The position numbers and the translations under genes are program-made. A stretch of DNA of 64,000 nucleotides from Cristatella mucedo (taxonomy: Eukaryota; Bryozoa; Phylactolaemata; Cristatellidae). Under the pieces are notes generated by a model. That model was not told where the DNA came from, did no database searches, and saw nothing but the letters and a program-made list of their open reading frames with translations. How positions within the stretch are numbered: the stretch's first letter is position 1; every line of letters begins with the position of its first letter. Positions 19,801 through 34,800 of the stretch are shown here, piece by piece. The stretch spans positions 8,404,001-8,468,000 of the forward strand of contig WPIO01000005.1 of assembly GCA_009760855.2 (NCBI GenBank). The letters are read 5' to 3'.

Positions 19801-22800
19801 CCGGCCTGAACAAGGAGTTGTACGCAGCAGCTTCAAAGGCACTCGCTTGTCCTGATCGGCTTCCGGCTTCGACTTCGTACGGCCCATAGAGTACAGACAG
19901 GCAGAAGATGGTGGATACAGCCCAGCCAGATAAGTTATATAACTGAAAGTAGATAAATTCTGAGCAGATGTTTCAGTCTTTACTTCCGATCAAAACAATC
20001 TATTGGACGCTCTGTAATTCAAATAAAAGTAGCTGCTGCTACCAAATTTGCAAGGGTAATGCAGTTTATCAATCTTCAAACAGCAGGAAAATTAAATATA
20101 TATACTTCTGCATCAAGATCAATCCGATTTAAGATATTTTTTTTTAATAAAAGGACAATGATAGCAGGTTAACTTCATGATCTCTGGCTCGCGGGAAGAT
20201 AACAAGATAAAAAATGTAGCTGACGCTGGGATGCATCATCTTGATGAAAGAATTTTAGATTTCTTCGACAGCATATATACATTGGATTGTGCCTTTAGAA
20301 AGAATATGCAAATGCAAAGACCAGTATTTAATAATCTTTGTACTGTATACCATTTTTTCCTATTACTATTATCTGTAGCAAAGGTTTCTTTCAGGCGCCA
20401 AATTTTACACATTGGCTGTGCTTATTACTTAAAGTGTAGTTTCACACTTCTAGTTTATTGTTTTAAATTTTTAGCAATTAACGAGTACACGAGCTTCTTT
20501 CAAAGTCATATTAACTTGAAAAACTAAATGATTGGATGAAAAAGGTCGTACAGCTGAAGTGTTCTTGCTTTAGCTATATTACGGATGGGATTAAGAATAA
20601 AGTAGTTAACAAATATTAATCAAGTAATAGTAAATATTAGTCCGGCGGTTGTCACAGTATTCCCACTTAAAGTAACTCTTTTTTAAGCTCGGTAATTCAT
20701 AGACCGCGGCGAATGCGGGCACTTAATGAGATGATCAGAAAGATATTGCTCGATCAGCTGCACAGCCGTAATGATCTAGAGCAACCGAAAAAAATGTGAT
20801 ATTGATTAATAAAAAGATCCGACTACTGCCTAGAGTTTACGCCAGCAGAGAGCTTCTATTTTACATGCTATAGCATGGCTTTATCAAACGCATGGCTTGA
20901 CTTCTCATTGATACCTAGAAAGACTTCTTCCTCTCAGACCAGCGGTTCTCAACCCGTGGGTAGCGAGCCCTTTGTGGTCGAACGACCATTTCACAGGGTT
21001 CGCCGAAGATCATCAGAGAACAGGCATTAGAAAATTTTGCACGCAATAATTTTATGGTTGGGGCTCGCCACAACGTGAGGGTCACGGCATTAGGAAGGTT
21101 GAGAACCACTGCCCGCAGACCCTCGCAGTAGGATGAATGCTTCGCCAATGTCGCTCATTCGAAGAATATCACAGACGGCGAGCTGATATAAAATTCAGTT
21201 TTACAAAAATCTTAGGCAGCTAAATCAATCTCTTATTCTAGTAGTATCCTAGTGCTTCATTTCATGCTGTGAATAGTTTTCTATGTTTGTTGCTTACTCC
21301 CTTAGCTATCGTCCTTAATTGGCAGGGTAAGCTGCCAATCTACCGGCCTGTGCAATCAGGCACTAGCAGCTGGTGCGAAACTCTGCAGCTAGGCTTGTCT
21401 GTTGTGAGCGTCGCAGCTGCCCCATCTCACCCCTTCTCGACGACCTGCACTGGCTCCCAGTCAAGCAAAGCATCGACTTCAAGGTTTTGTTGCTCACTTT
21501 TAGGTCCTTTTATTCTTTGGCGCCAGCCCACCTATCAGATCTACTTCCCCACCGGGCTAAGCGTCGTACTACCCCTTTTTCGGAATCTAATTGTCTACTT
21601 GTACCTCGAGCAAATTTCAAATCCTTTGGAGACCGTGCCTTTAGTTCGTATGCTCCCAAAGCCTAGAACTCACTTCCGACTTGCATCACGACATCCGTGA
21701 CTTCACCACATTTAAAAAGAAACTAAACTAAGAAACTAAAGAAACTAAAACGCATCTATTCCTCACAGCGTTTTGTGGGTCTATGTGATTCGACCTTTGT
21801 GTGCTCATGCGTGCTGACACTTGCATTCTGATCCTGTGCATATCACCCCTAACCATGTTATTCTTGTTGTTTATTGAGTATGCTACCACGAACCATTCAA
21901 TCGTGCTTCATTTGCAGCAAATGTAAAGTGCCCATAAAGAGATTGAGTTCTCCGAGAGTGCTATATAAAAAATAGTATTATTATAATTACAGTAATTTCT
22001 AGTTGCGTTAGATGATAGCTGCTAGTTTAGAACTACGAGCCAAAGGCAATGGAGCTTTGAGTATAGTTGAGCTCAGCTCTCGATTAACTCGTGCCATGTC
22101 CTCGTAGGTCGTCGATCTACAGTCACAAATGCACGCAGGCTGTACATATTCGATAGCGTATTAGAGTTAATTTTAAACATAAATATTCTGAGAAGTAGGG
22201 TAACAACTTCGGAAAGGGCTACGTTTTCACAGCGAGACTCCGATTTCATCAACCTCAGCCGCCTGGAATGCCTTCCATCTCTACCGTAAGCCTAGTTGCC
22301 ACCACAAGACGCTGACTCAGAAGCTTTTACCTACAGAACGCGAACCTCCCTACGGCTGTCTTGAGCCACCTGACAATTCAAAAAAGTGGAAACCTTCTTG
22401 GAAAGCCTTCCATGTCCGATGCCAGGCATCAAGTCTGCTAAGGCGATTAACGTCATTAGCCTCACGAGCCGCACTAGCATTGTACGAAGGCAGCTCTGCT
22501 AGAAGCCTGATAATTTCCAGGGAGTGCTGCTATGCGAATACGAGGCTCCAATACGAGGAGCGAGAGAACGCCGCTACTATTCGTATAGCGGTAAGGCCTT
22601 CTAGCCCCAGTCCACAGCCACTAGCTTTGCAGCATGCACGGCTGGTTGCTCTAATCCTTTCCACGGACTATATTGGAGAAAGTTTAGGTAGATAGGTTTA
22701 CTAGCTACATCTTTCGCGATAACATGCATTGAAATTTGCCGCTCAGTCAACCTACGTCACAAGATGGGCATTTGGTACCAGTCGGTTTTACCAAGATGCT

Positions 22801-25800
22801 CCTAATGGTTCTACACTGCGCCGTTTTCTTTCCTAAGTTCGGAGGTAGACTATGTACAAAACCGAACTTACTTTCAGATTAATGTCTGGGTAATTTGGAT
22901 CTATTTGTTTGATGATCGATGCGTACAAGTTACTACTATTACTATTGCATTATCAGTAGATGGGCGACCGTCGACTGAAGTCTCTATTTATGGCTGTTCC
23001 TATTACCCATTTCAGAGGATTTAGAGGACTAGTAAACCTTGCAGGAACCGCACTGCAGAAGCGATACCAGGGAATAGCCACAATCGTGCAGGACAAACTT
23101 TCGATAGTGAAGGCTGGCCCTCGTAGATATTTTCAAAAGTTGTCACTGAAACGTGAGTCATTAAAAGCTATAGATTAAAACCAATCAGGTCGATGCTTGG
23201 CTGAGAACTCTAAAACTCGGAGAAAATAACTAGTTTGCGGTGGCTGTGACGCTCTTTTGGAAGTTCCTGAACTGCGCATGTCTCGCCATTGGTTTAAATC
23301 ATTCAAAGTGAGTAGCAACGCTGATGTCGACGTAGGAAAACTGACCAGAACATTGTCTCTTTATTTGCGAGTCCAGCTTACCGGCCGTAAAGGACTCTTT
23401 CCCGTCATCCGATGAAGCACATATCCCAAAAGTATGCCAACGCCATAGGGCGCGAAGCGAATCCAAGGCTTCGTGTAATAGTCAGCAAACCAGACGCCCT
23501 TTTCAGTTGAGCTGTAAGTACATGACAGGGCTGACAGCTCTCGGAGCTGATTTTCACGCTGTTCAGCTTAGTCGCGCTATTTTCAGCAGAGAAGAAGAAG
23601 AAGAAGAAGAAGAAGAAGATGACGACGACGATGAAGCGAAGCAAAGAGAATCGCAGCTCAAGGTACTTTCAGGAATTACGGCCTGGGTATCCAGACTAAA
23701 GTGAACCTAATACAAATGCGACTAGTCGAACCTAAAGATGAGATTCGTAACAACTGCCGCACTCAAGCAAAGTTTTACTCCAGGAAAAGAGTGCAGGTCG
23801 ATTTAATTATCTTCCACTGCAAAACTACGACCTTGAGCTACAAATCTGAGATACAGCGGCCGGCTCCTTTCCAGCATCAGTGAAGTGCCTAGACTGAGAC
23901 TGGGTTTTCGTAGAGTGCTAGTCAAATCTCACATTATTCTTCGTTCCAATGAAGATTAAGAAAGAGTGTAGTGAGTTATTCAGATACAGATCTGCTTAGG
24001 TCAGAGTGTTTACTTTTTGTTTAATGCATCCTCCTTAATAAACATAAGGGATGAATTAGAATAGAGCTAGACGGATGGCCTTCAGCATAATTTAAAAGAT
24101 AAGACAAATCGCCCCGACCAAGGTCTGACTGAGGTCGTGGGCTCGAGCCCCGAGGCATATGGGAAGCGCCTGAATAGTAATTAAGTTCTCTTGGGGTGCT
24201 ATATAAATGAATTATATATATTATATATAAGTGACGTGGATTAGTCTTTTGACATATACAATAAATAAAGTTGCCACAATTTAATTTTTCTTTTTTATTG
24301 AAAATTCTACAAAGCGAGGGGCGACCGAGCCCCGCATCTTGCTCGGTTCTTACTTGCTGAATAGACCATGCAAATTATTATAAAATATTGATTCATATTA
24401 AATCAAAACAATTCTGATCTTTAATCAAAGCGCTGAGCAAGAAAAATCAGCACAAATAAAGCATGCACTACCAATGATATTGCACTTCACAAGCGTCACT
24501 GAAAATTTTGAGCTCAATATCACAAACTGACGCTCAGGAGGCAATACAAATTGCGATACAATGTTAAGATATCAGGAAAAAAATCATATGTATTATTAAA
24601 AAACCTAATTAAAGCAAGAAGTTCTTAATAACACAATTTTTATTTTTCGTAATTGCACTGCCAAGCAAGTAACTTCGGTTTCAGTAGCTCAAAGATTGAC
24701 TCATGTCGTGCTCGATTACAAGTTACCCGAATATTCTTTCCGTCGCTTCAGTGGAGCTGGAAGACTTTCTGGCTTCTTTGAAGCAAATGTGTTAATACGC
24801 AGCTGTACGATCTTGACAATAAATATTAAGACCAAACTAGCTCTTTTTTTTGGGCAACCACAAGATCACGGAATAAAAATCTGGCACTCCAGAGGAGTAT
24901 ATCGTAAGCAGTAGTCAGTAATGCATGTTTTCGTGGCGTATAGCGGTAGGTAGATTCTAGCTCTGCTCAAGACAAATAAGCGTCCGTTTCCCCGCAGACC
25001 CGTGCCTCTACTAGTAACTGCGAAAACAGTTTAATACTAATTCACAGGTAAAACAGTAAGCACAAATTAATTTTTAATTCACTCTAGCATAGGATTTAGC
25101 CGTGTACTAAACCGTGGTAAGCCATAACCATTCTTTACCTGTTCAGTAGCTAGGCAGCAATCTTTTTCTGTTACAATGTAAGTAGAAATAAAAAGCAAGG
25201 ACTAAACCCTCATTTTCTCTCGGAAAAGTAAAAATCTCACGTAGTCTAATAAAAATAAATAAAAAAATATTCATGCTAGCATATAAATGAAGGCCCTACA
25301 ATTTTTAACGTGAATTAGATTATTAATACTTTATAAACCGAGAGAAAAAAGACAGACTACTCACGTTTGTGCCGAAAATGGTCCGACCTGAAAGTTGTCG
25401 CGAACAGATACGACTGCAGAGCTTACAGTGCTCGCAATCACCATAGTAACTGTCAGGCCGATCCCTGCGTACTTGAACCTGAAAAATTGACAGAGAGGTA
25501 AGAAAACCGTGATAGAAGTACCAACAGATTAATTTAAGCGCATATTAAAATGAAAGAAAGGACGATATATATTTTTATTTAAGGGTACTTTACCCACTGT
25601 GTAAACTAGGCAGAAAGAAATAGATTGACAGGAATCTATCCACCCATCTTTCCACCTACCTACCTATGTATGTATGTATGTATGTATGTATGTATGTATG
25701 TATGTATGTATGTATGTATGTATGTATGTATGTATGTATGTATGTATGTATGTATGTATGTATGTATGTATGCATCTATCTATCGATAGATCTTTCGGCA

Positions 25801-28800
25801 TATAGCTAGTCAATGCCATAGAAAAAGTCACGGAAAACTCAAAACTTACTTAGGAAGGGGCCCGAGTTTCCGCTGACCTAGCTTGTAAGCCCGCACTATT
25901 GACGGATGATCTTTCTGTCCTTTCCCAATGTGGCGACACCTCTAATGGAGGAAAAAAGGAAGAGAATATTTGCTGGGGTTGAGTTTGGCAGAACATGTTT
26001 GATTCTCTCTCGCTTTGCATAATGTCTCACTTGTAGTCTCTATCCAATGAAATTTAACTATCAATGGCGAGAGTACATTGTGACATTCGTTTATACGTAA
26101 GGGGGAGGGCTCTTTTAAAACTGGTCAGTGCTTGCAAGTGAATCAGCAATGACTTTTGTTTATTAGTCAATCTAATTTACGGACATTCAAAAATTATCCC
26201 AGTACATTTTCATTTTAGGGACTACTCAGAAAGATGTATTAGGAAGGATGAAGCGTGCTCGCTCTCACTCAACGGTATATTGGTAGACATCGATGCAAGT
26301 GACGCATGGCAGATACAGTAATCGTTTTGTCTACATGCGAGAAGAAGCGTTCGTTTATAAGCGTAGGACAAGTAAAAGTCTTGTTCACCATGATGCTGCA
26401 TCATTAGTACCTGTAGAGAAGCCACACAATGAGTGGAGTGACGATGTAGAATTGCATGTCATTCGCAAGATACCAGCTCCATCCCATGCACTATAAGGAA
26501 CAGAATGGGCAATGCCAGTCACTTCAAATAGCCTAGCCATTGCCAATTTGTCAACAAACTGGAATCAAGAGCATTCAACACGCTGCCACGGAATGCTATA
26601 CGGCTTGCGTTTAGAATGAATCACAAGCGAAATCTATATGGGCTCACATTGAAATATGAACGTAGAACAAGTGGCTGAACAAATGGAATGCAAAACTTTA
26701 TTTGTCACCTACAATAAATTCCCCCTAATTTAGCAACCATTAATTAATAATTGAAAGCGGAGGTTAAATAAACGTACCGAAAGGTCAGCTCCCGTGGCTC
26801 CTGGAACGAAATTGTTGATATATAATAGGTTTGTCCACCAATAATTGTCGCAAATCGGATCCATAGAGTCATTTGTGGGCCAAGATGGCCCATCGTAGAT
26901 ATATACAGCCAGACAGGTCCAAATCATTAGAAGTAAGGCATACGGAGCAGTTAGCCTGAAAATTAACACTTTAATGATGACTCGCGCATATAATTTAAAA
27001 AATGATGTGCGTGATTGCACTGTGTGTCGTGCAGAACTGCTGCTAAACTCAGCCGCATGGCAGGGATTTCGTCCGAGAAAAATTCAACAACTACACCAGA
27101 AGGTGGCAGCATGAATTTCTAATGAGCGTACGCATGGTAAAGAGAGAGGAGATGTATTACCTTAGAGGAGGAAGGATTTCAGGAAAAGGGTAGTATTAGC
27201 TTTTGCACGCAAGCTGGACATGACTAACCTTAGGTAGCGATGCACGTAAAGCATTACCCATTCTTGCGCTCGCAGCTTTCCATTTTTCTTGTCCACCTCT
27301 TTCAGCAATAGATAGGTAACGAGAAGACCACTGAAAGTGTGTTCAAAATTTTCCGCACATTAAATCACTTTTGAGCAGACAGTGACTCATTCATTACGTA
27401 TGCGTCATCGGCTGAAGCTAGACAAGATTACCAGTAAAAGCATGAGAGGCAAAAGCACAGTAAGTGTCACCAACGAAACGTCTGAAATGGGCCGACGTAC
27501 GAGCAGATGCTGACTGCGCACGAGTGGAGGCCCCCTTTTAGGGAGCATTTATTAACTCGCCTCGCGCTGTCTCAAAGGGAATTCAGATCAAACATAGCAG
27601 GATGCATTTCTGCACGTTTCACACTTCGTCATCACTGGCCTGGCAGCCATCATTCGGTCGCGTTCGGAAGTTTACAATCTGCAGCCAGCTTGGACGCTCA
27701 TTCAGGTTATTTTCCAGTATAGCTTGTGGCTTCAGAGCATTATTGCATTCTAATAGTACTTTGCTACCACAACAGCTATCGAGCGATTAAAAGAGCTCCG
27801 ATCCTCTGGTCTGTTTGCAAAGCACCCTCGTGATTACCGTCTTCCGCCAAGTGCAAGCGAGCAATACCAACCGTTCGAGTGGGATAATGGCTTTCTGACC
27901 TATGCACTTTAAAACCAGCAGAAATAGAACTTAGGACTTTAACACTGTGAATAGGTTTTTCTTTGACTAAATGAAAAGCTACTATGAAGAAATGATTGTA
28001 ACGGTCGAGAACTTGACATTACGCTTCTTAAAGCCTCAAAAGTCGCTAGAATTCATTTGGTCGCCAACTGACCCAACATCGAGCCACAAAGCGAAGGAAA
28101 GCAGCAAATCACTTCAGCACGTCTAGATTACCGTAGCACCAACATTGTTCATTAGACTGCCTTCCCAGCGCTGAACGAGTGGGAATTGTGGGGCTTCGGG
28201 CGATAAGTGGAACAGACGCATAAAAGCGAAGAAGAAGAGCTGCTTGAGCGAGAAAAGAAGTCCGCCCACGGAAGTCTGCGGCAGAAGCCAGAAAGAATTA
28301 CCTAAATAGGAAAGAGCCGGAGAGCCGAGGAGCAAAACCACGTGCTGTAAAGAATCTCTGAGCGAATAAGCAGACTTCAAAAGCCAATCTAGAATCGCTG
28401 AATGAATCTGAAGGTACGAGTAAACTGACCAGCGCCTTCGCCAGGTAAGCTAGGCTTAGCAGCAAAGAAGCTACGACGGTCGTAGATTCGGCAAGATTTC
28501 CATATAGTTACAGTTGTACGCTCTCAGCAAATTGAGCGCTTTGCGCGCTTGGCAGAAGATCATAAAATTGAGAAGCCTGAAAACCTGAGTGTAGGACCTA
28601 GCGACGAAGCTCAATGACCGATGTCCTGAAATCCTCTATCACCGGTGCAGAGTTATTTGTGTTGACCCTTCTTTTATATATAACCGAGACGTATCGCTTC
28701 AAATCCTTTCCTTGCCTGCTACAAGCTGGGTGATAGCCACGAAGGCTCATATGATGCCATATAAAAGAGACTCTTGAATAAGCTAATCTTTACTTTAATT

Positions 28801-31800
28801 TAATCCTCCGTAGAGCTGTCTCTGCGCCCAAGTGCACTTGCGTTTCTTTGTAATAATAATAATGCACTTGATAAAGCGCCCTCAGAGAACTCAATCTCTT
28901 TCTAGGCGCTTTACATTTGCTGCAAAGAGAAACGCGATTGAATTGACAGGGATTATGTTCTCCCAGTGAACTGTCCAAGAGTATTATTATTCAATTTTTG
29001 AAGAGTAGGTTCACTAGCAATCCAGTCATTCAAGAAATTACTGATTCACAGCGGATGTGATGATAAAGGAATATAATATAGAATGAATATGCATCAAATA
29101 AAATGAAAGAAAAGTAAGCCCGGTGTCGTAAAAGCAACCGGCAGAGTCCGATTTTAGAAGGAGGAACAGAACTCTACGCATCTATGACAGAAAAGATTTT
29201 TCATTGCTGATGTCAAGTTTACTTCCACGCTCAGAAGAAAATAACTGTGAGCGCTATATTTCCTGTGAGCACTTAAAGGAGATCAGCCAACAGGTAACCG
29301 GATTTTGAGTTCCCTACGATAGCCACATTACCAAGTTTGAGAGTGCAGTTAGGCAAGGACGCCGTTCACCTCATGCTGATGGTGTCGTAAAATTATTATA
29401 ATAGTAAATAAAGATTATTCTCACCAGCCTTTAGATAAGGTCCTTAAAATTATAAAAGAAAGCAAACCAAATAAAATATATTATGTTATAATTAAAAAAT
29501 TATTGGAATGGTAAGAATTTTGAATGCTTGAAGTTTTCACCCATATTTTGAACGCGGAATGTACTCATCTGGCCATGCTTTATATATGTGCTTTAGTATT
29601 CCATGCATGAAAATAAAATTCTATTAATTTATTCTCACTCTAAATTTACGTATAGGCTACCGGTCTCAAAGGGTCTGTAAAATCTATTTGCACAATTATT
29701 GCTTATCGTGCCCGTACCCTAGTGCTTCAATCGGAAACACTAGATTGGAGATACCAAAGATGTCTTTGAGACGCAGAAGTGATGCATGTAATTCGAGTAA
29801 CGCAATTTGACAAATCTATATTGAGGTGCACCAATAGTTATCTTCTTTATCTGCATGCAGATCTTAAAACACTCATTATTTCGGATGATTCATCGCAACG
29901 TCTCACCGATTACTGAAGACCACTGTATGAATTAAATTCATACAAATTTTGCTTATGGTGAAAGAGAACGACAAAGAAAAAGAGAGAATAAAGCATTCTT
30001 TAATGTTAAGAATACTTCTATATATAGCTAGCCAACTTCAAATGCATACCCATCAAAATTGCTTCTGGACGTTAAAACGGAAAAACTTTTAAAAGCTATA
30101 CTGTAACATTTTGATGAAAGATTATTACATATTATTTATGATTAATAATTTTATTAAAAAGTAAGTATATAAATAACAAAAGACAAACTAATGATGAAGC
30201 TGCAATCCATGACAAGCAGATTTATTGCTCAGCACAATATCCACGTAGGCTGTTAAAACCAGTGCAACCGCGAAAACTTACCTTAGAAGAAAAAACGAGT
30301 CTACACAGACTGTGCCATTGACCATGAACTGAAAACTTGTACGACGAACTGTTTGGGTTAGAAATGTTGCTGGATTATCTAAAAATAAGCTTCAACATAA
30401 CTGGCGTGCATCCAGAATTATGTGCATCAATTATCTTAATCAGTAGTCTTTTTCAAACCAAATCACAGTTAGGGCTTTTGAATTTTCTGTTCTGGGAGAT
30501 GGACTTCATGCCGTGTGACCATCTATTGTGGCCGAAGCTGCAACCCAGCACGGCCCGGCACGACCCTATTATGAGTCGCATCATTGGGGCTCCTCCAGCC
30601 TACTGAGCGCCTCGTGCGCGGCCATGCGAACCTGTTCGCTAGCGGTCCGGTTCTCAAGCTAGACCAGGTATTTGACGTAAGAGTGGACGCTGGGCTGTCA
30701 TGGTCCTGCTAATAAGGTGAGCCCCGATGCCCTGATGCTAGGGGGACTGATGGGCGAGGCACGGTGCTCGCTCTTTACGGCCGAGGTCGTAGGTTAGAAT
30801 CCTACAGGGGCAATCCTTAATAGCCAGCTGCAAACGTAGAGATATCCGTTAAGGCGCTTCTGCAGCTATTCAAATGAGTCTGCTAAATCATATAGTATTA
30901 TTATTATCACTATATCGTGCCGCTGTGACTTCCAGCCACTAGTCAGCAGTAGGGATGGTTGGAGCTAATGGTGATTGGTTGCCAGACGACTCTTGCTTGG
31001 CGGACTGGGAGTCTTACCTGGGCAGCTGACGGTCTTGTGGCTCGGCGTCACAGTCACTATCGCTGGTCGGATGTCTTGCGGTCTCACTAGCTATACAAAG
31101 AATGATCTACTGGCTGGTCGGTAGTCCATCGATTAACCGCGCTAAATATTACTGGGAATGTCTCGTGTCTGGCTTACAGAGTGCTTCATTTGCTTACATA
31201 AGCCTGCTTGTACGATCCACTCGCTTCTCCTGTCAGTGCTCTCTCAACGCCAGCTCGTCAGCTACGAGTCATCTTCAGGTGGCAATCGCCAAAAACGCGC
31301 AACTTGCTTCCAACACCGGTCAAAAACTGGCAGCGACTTTGAATCATATTAATATCAGCTGAAGACGTGTCTGCTTCAGTTAACGTTTCAATTCACCCAA
31401 GTGAAGTTGTCTATGCTGTTCCTGGGTGCTTTGCATGCTTGCTCGTCCATGATTCAGTGCACGTTACTAGCCTGGCATCTAAATGGTGGCCCGGAGAGTC
31501 ATCTCCATGCTTGCTTTCGCATCTTTGCTTGACCTAAATCTGGCAATCGCTTGCTTTTGCAAGCTTGTCTAACGCTTCATACCTTTCATGTCCCTAACCT
31601 TTGGCTACTTATTCTCTTGCAGTGAGTTGTAAAGTACCTGGATCGAGACTAAGTTTACTTCGTAGACCATACATTAGATGCAATCACTGCTCAAGCAAGC
31701 CATTCTTCTGTTTGAGAATGTGCGACAATTTAAAAAAAATTCCGGTTAATCGTAAGCTCACAGAATACGATTGTAGTCGGGAAAATCAGAGTGGTCAAAG

Positions 31801-34800
31801 ATAATAGTGCAGTTGCAATAAGGCAAAAATTCTTGCGAGAGATTCAAATTTAAATAAAACTATCAACGCCTCTTGTAATAGAGGCACTGACCGTATGGAT
31901 ACAATGATTCGAAGTAATGGAAGGAACTCGGAAGGGGTAGAGGCAGATACAAATTAATGAACTTTATGACTCCAGCCTCCTCTTTTGAGATCTAGGTTTA
32001 ACTCTCGGCAAAGACTAAAATAATTCTTCGCTCTTTTAAGCTGCTACATCCCTGTGGGTAGTTAAGGAATGGAGCAGCCAGCGTCTGGCTCAGCAAAAAA
32101 TGCGTTTATTTTAGATAACTCGTGGATTAAGACTAACTTGAATTTTAATGCATCTTTTTATTTGTTGGTCTTTATCTGGATCTTGTTCCGCGTCTAATGA
32201 GATTTGTATCTGTAAAACCGAAGGCATCAAAGAGAAATTGGTAACACAAGCTCCTTACCTTTCAAAAAAATTTAGCTTAACAACTATTAAGGAATCGGAG
32301 TAGCTAATAGTGGAGCGCTGCGGAAAAGAATGGTGATAGAAAGCCGGGTTTCCCTGCCAAATTTGCGACCGAATAGACTTTTCTGGAGTTTGCCCGGGAA
32401 CTCGGCAGGACACAGCTCCAGCAATCGCTAAGAGCAAACAATCATAGAAACCTGAAGCTGATGAATTCACACAGGCACATTGAAGCTAGCTTTAAAAAGC
32501 TTACTCGAATACTTTCTTTATTCAATTTTCATAAAAAATTGGTTTTGGAAATCACGAACATTCAAAACTTCTACGTAATGACGGTGGCGTTATCGACGAA
32601 AAATAGCAGCTCAGCGTATAAACGCACTCTCGCTTGCAGTTACTTAAAAAGAGCCGGGCTAGCGAAAGTGCTGCAAGACGCTCTTGTGGTGCTCTTACAA
32701 TTCCTCTATTCTCTCCACTGCTCCGGAACAGCAACTCGAATTTTGCAATGCTGTGGCAGCTTAATGAATCATCAGGAATAATTACATTCAAGTGGCGGGT
32801 GTCAAATTTGGAAGTGAGCTCACGCGGTCATCCTTTTTAAACTCTGAAAAGACACTGCAGCAAACTTGTAATACTGAGAAATGTTTTTGTTAGCTTCTTA
32901 CGCAATGACGCCTACTATCCTCTGCCGACTTTGGAAAATCCTGTGAGCTATTACTTCAATTCATCATTCTATTACATTCCATTACCTACTCAATTGCCCT
33001 CCCTCCTGACTCATATATGCATTACACTTTTGCTTCTTTGCCTCGGATGAAGTTTATTGGCTACAGAATGCATACCGAAAGCCACTTGGCTTTGAGTGGG
33101 CTATAGAAAATTCTCCTGAGTAGCACTCACTAAGTATTTGTGGAGTTATAGATGAAGGTACAATAAATTATATTAAATTGCATAGCATTACATTACATTA
33201 TGATTAATAAGCGTCGTATTGAATGTGACTAAGGCTAAGAGAATGCACACAAACCTATACAAAATGACCATAGAGGTGGACTCTGTACATTCTTAGTTTT
33301 CGGTTGCCTGTAAAGAAAAAGACAGTAGTACCGACTAAAGAGAATTACTTCGTAATTCTAAAGTAATCTACCGAGCCCCTTCAATAGATACAACTGTTGG
33401 TTGATTTTAATCCGTTGAAGCAGAGCTTGCTCCTAATAACGATGATCATGTTGATTTCTTGGCCTATATTTTAGCACGAGTGAACTTAGATTGAGCTGCA
33501 GGACACGAAAGCCGTTTGAAAGTCAATTTACCGTTACGCATCGCGACTAGATGCTAGCTTTTTCACTTCGCAGATCTCGGATTTGGGGACCTCATAATAC
33601 GCAAGACAAAAATTATGAATTGAAATCTAAGCCTAAATTTAATCCTAATTTAAAAATTATTGGTCTCAAAGTTTTCAATTACATGCTTATTTAATCATTA
33701 GTTAGGGCTGAAATTCTTAGAGGAAGCAGCAGGCAATCATGCATGCACATACCTGCGTCATTAATTGAGTAGACGTAGGTATGGCCCAGAATTACCCAGC
33801 ACATGCTCAGAAATCTGATTCCGTTAAGGCACCCCAGACTGGATGACTCTGGTTGGGATGTGCTGAAAAGCTTTTTACCATTTGAGTAGACCGAGAAACT
33901 CAGAAGGAGTCGAGAATAAATACCTGCAATGGATAAAGGAAGCGAAGTGGCAATCGGTGCTTTTCTTAATGATATTAATACAAACAACAACAATAATAAT
34001 AAACGTGTACAGCGCCATAAGAGAAATTAATTTTTTCTAGGCACTTCAATTCTAACTCAGCTTGAACAGCTCAAAAATTCTAAGTTTGAACAGCTCATAA
34101 ATCCTGAAGAAGTTCATCGCAGAGAGTCTGATGAAAGTCCACGTGTGATTTCTACGAAGAGCTTCTTAAAAATCTGGCTTGGTCTGAGTCATGAGAAACG
34201 CTTTGATTATTGCGCCCCCATGCATTGGATTTTTTGTCATCTATCAACTTCTAACTGGTCCTACCACAATTAGAGAGGACGCTACCCAGGCTGCATTCTT
34301 ACGCTTAGAGAGTCCGGCTCAGATAGCCCGATGACTTCATACATATTATTCAGACTTTCCTAGCTAACGGTGAAAGGCAGCTAAACAGATTACTCTTTCG
34401 TGGTAAAAAAAATCAAAGGCAAACCTCTTAAACCTAGATTTTTTATCAAATTTATATTTAACTGTCTCTTGTAAATCCCGGTAATCGGGACGGACCTTAT
34501 CTAGAGAGCACTGGTGCAGTTGTTACTTGGACTTGATTCCAAGTAGTAAAAATTAAAGGTTCAGTCAACAATTCTATGGCATCAGTTTCAGCGACAGTCT
34601 CTGCATACACTTATCAGAGCATGCAATAGCCCAGGATGCTGACGTTCTCTTCTCCTATTTGTTCAGCTAATTGTCAATGCAAACAAAAGACTGCAATATT
34701 TATGTAGCTGAAGCGATTTTAAACTGAGGTAGGAATCTGAGTTACATATTGAGCTAATATTTTCATTTAAAAAATACCCCGGATGGACGAATGTCTTTAA

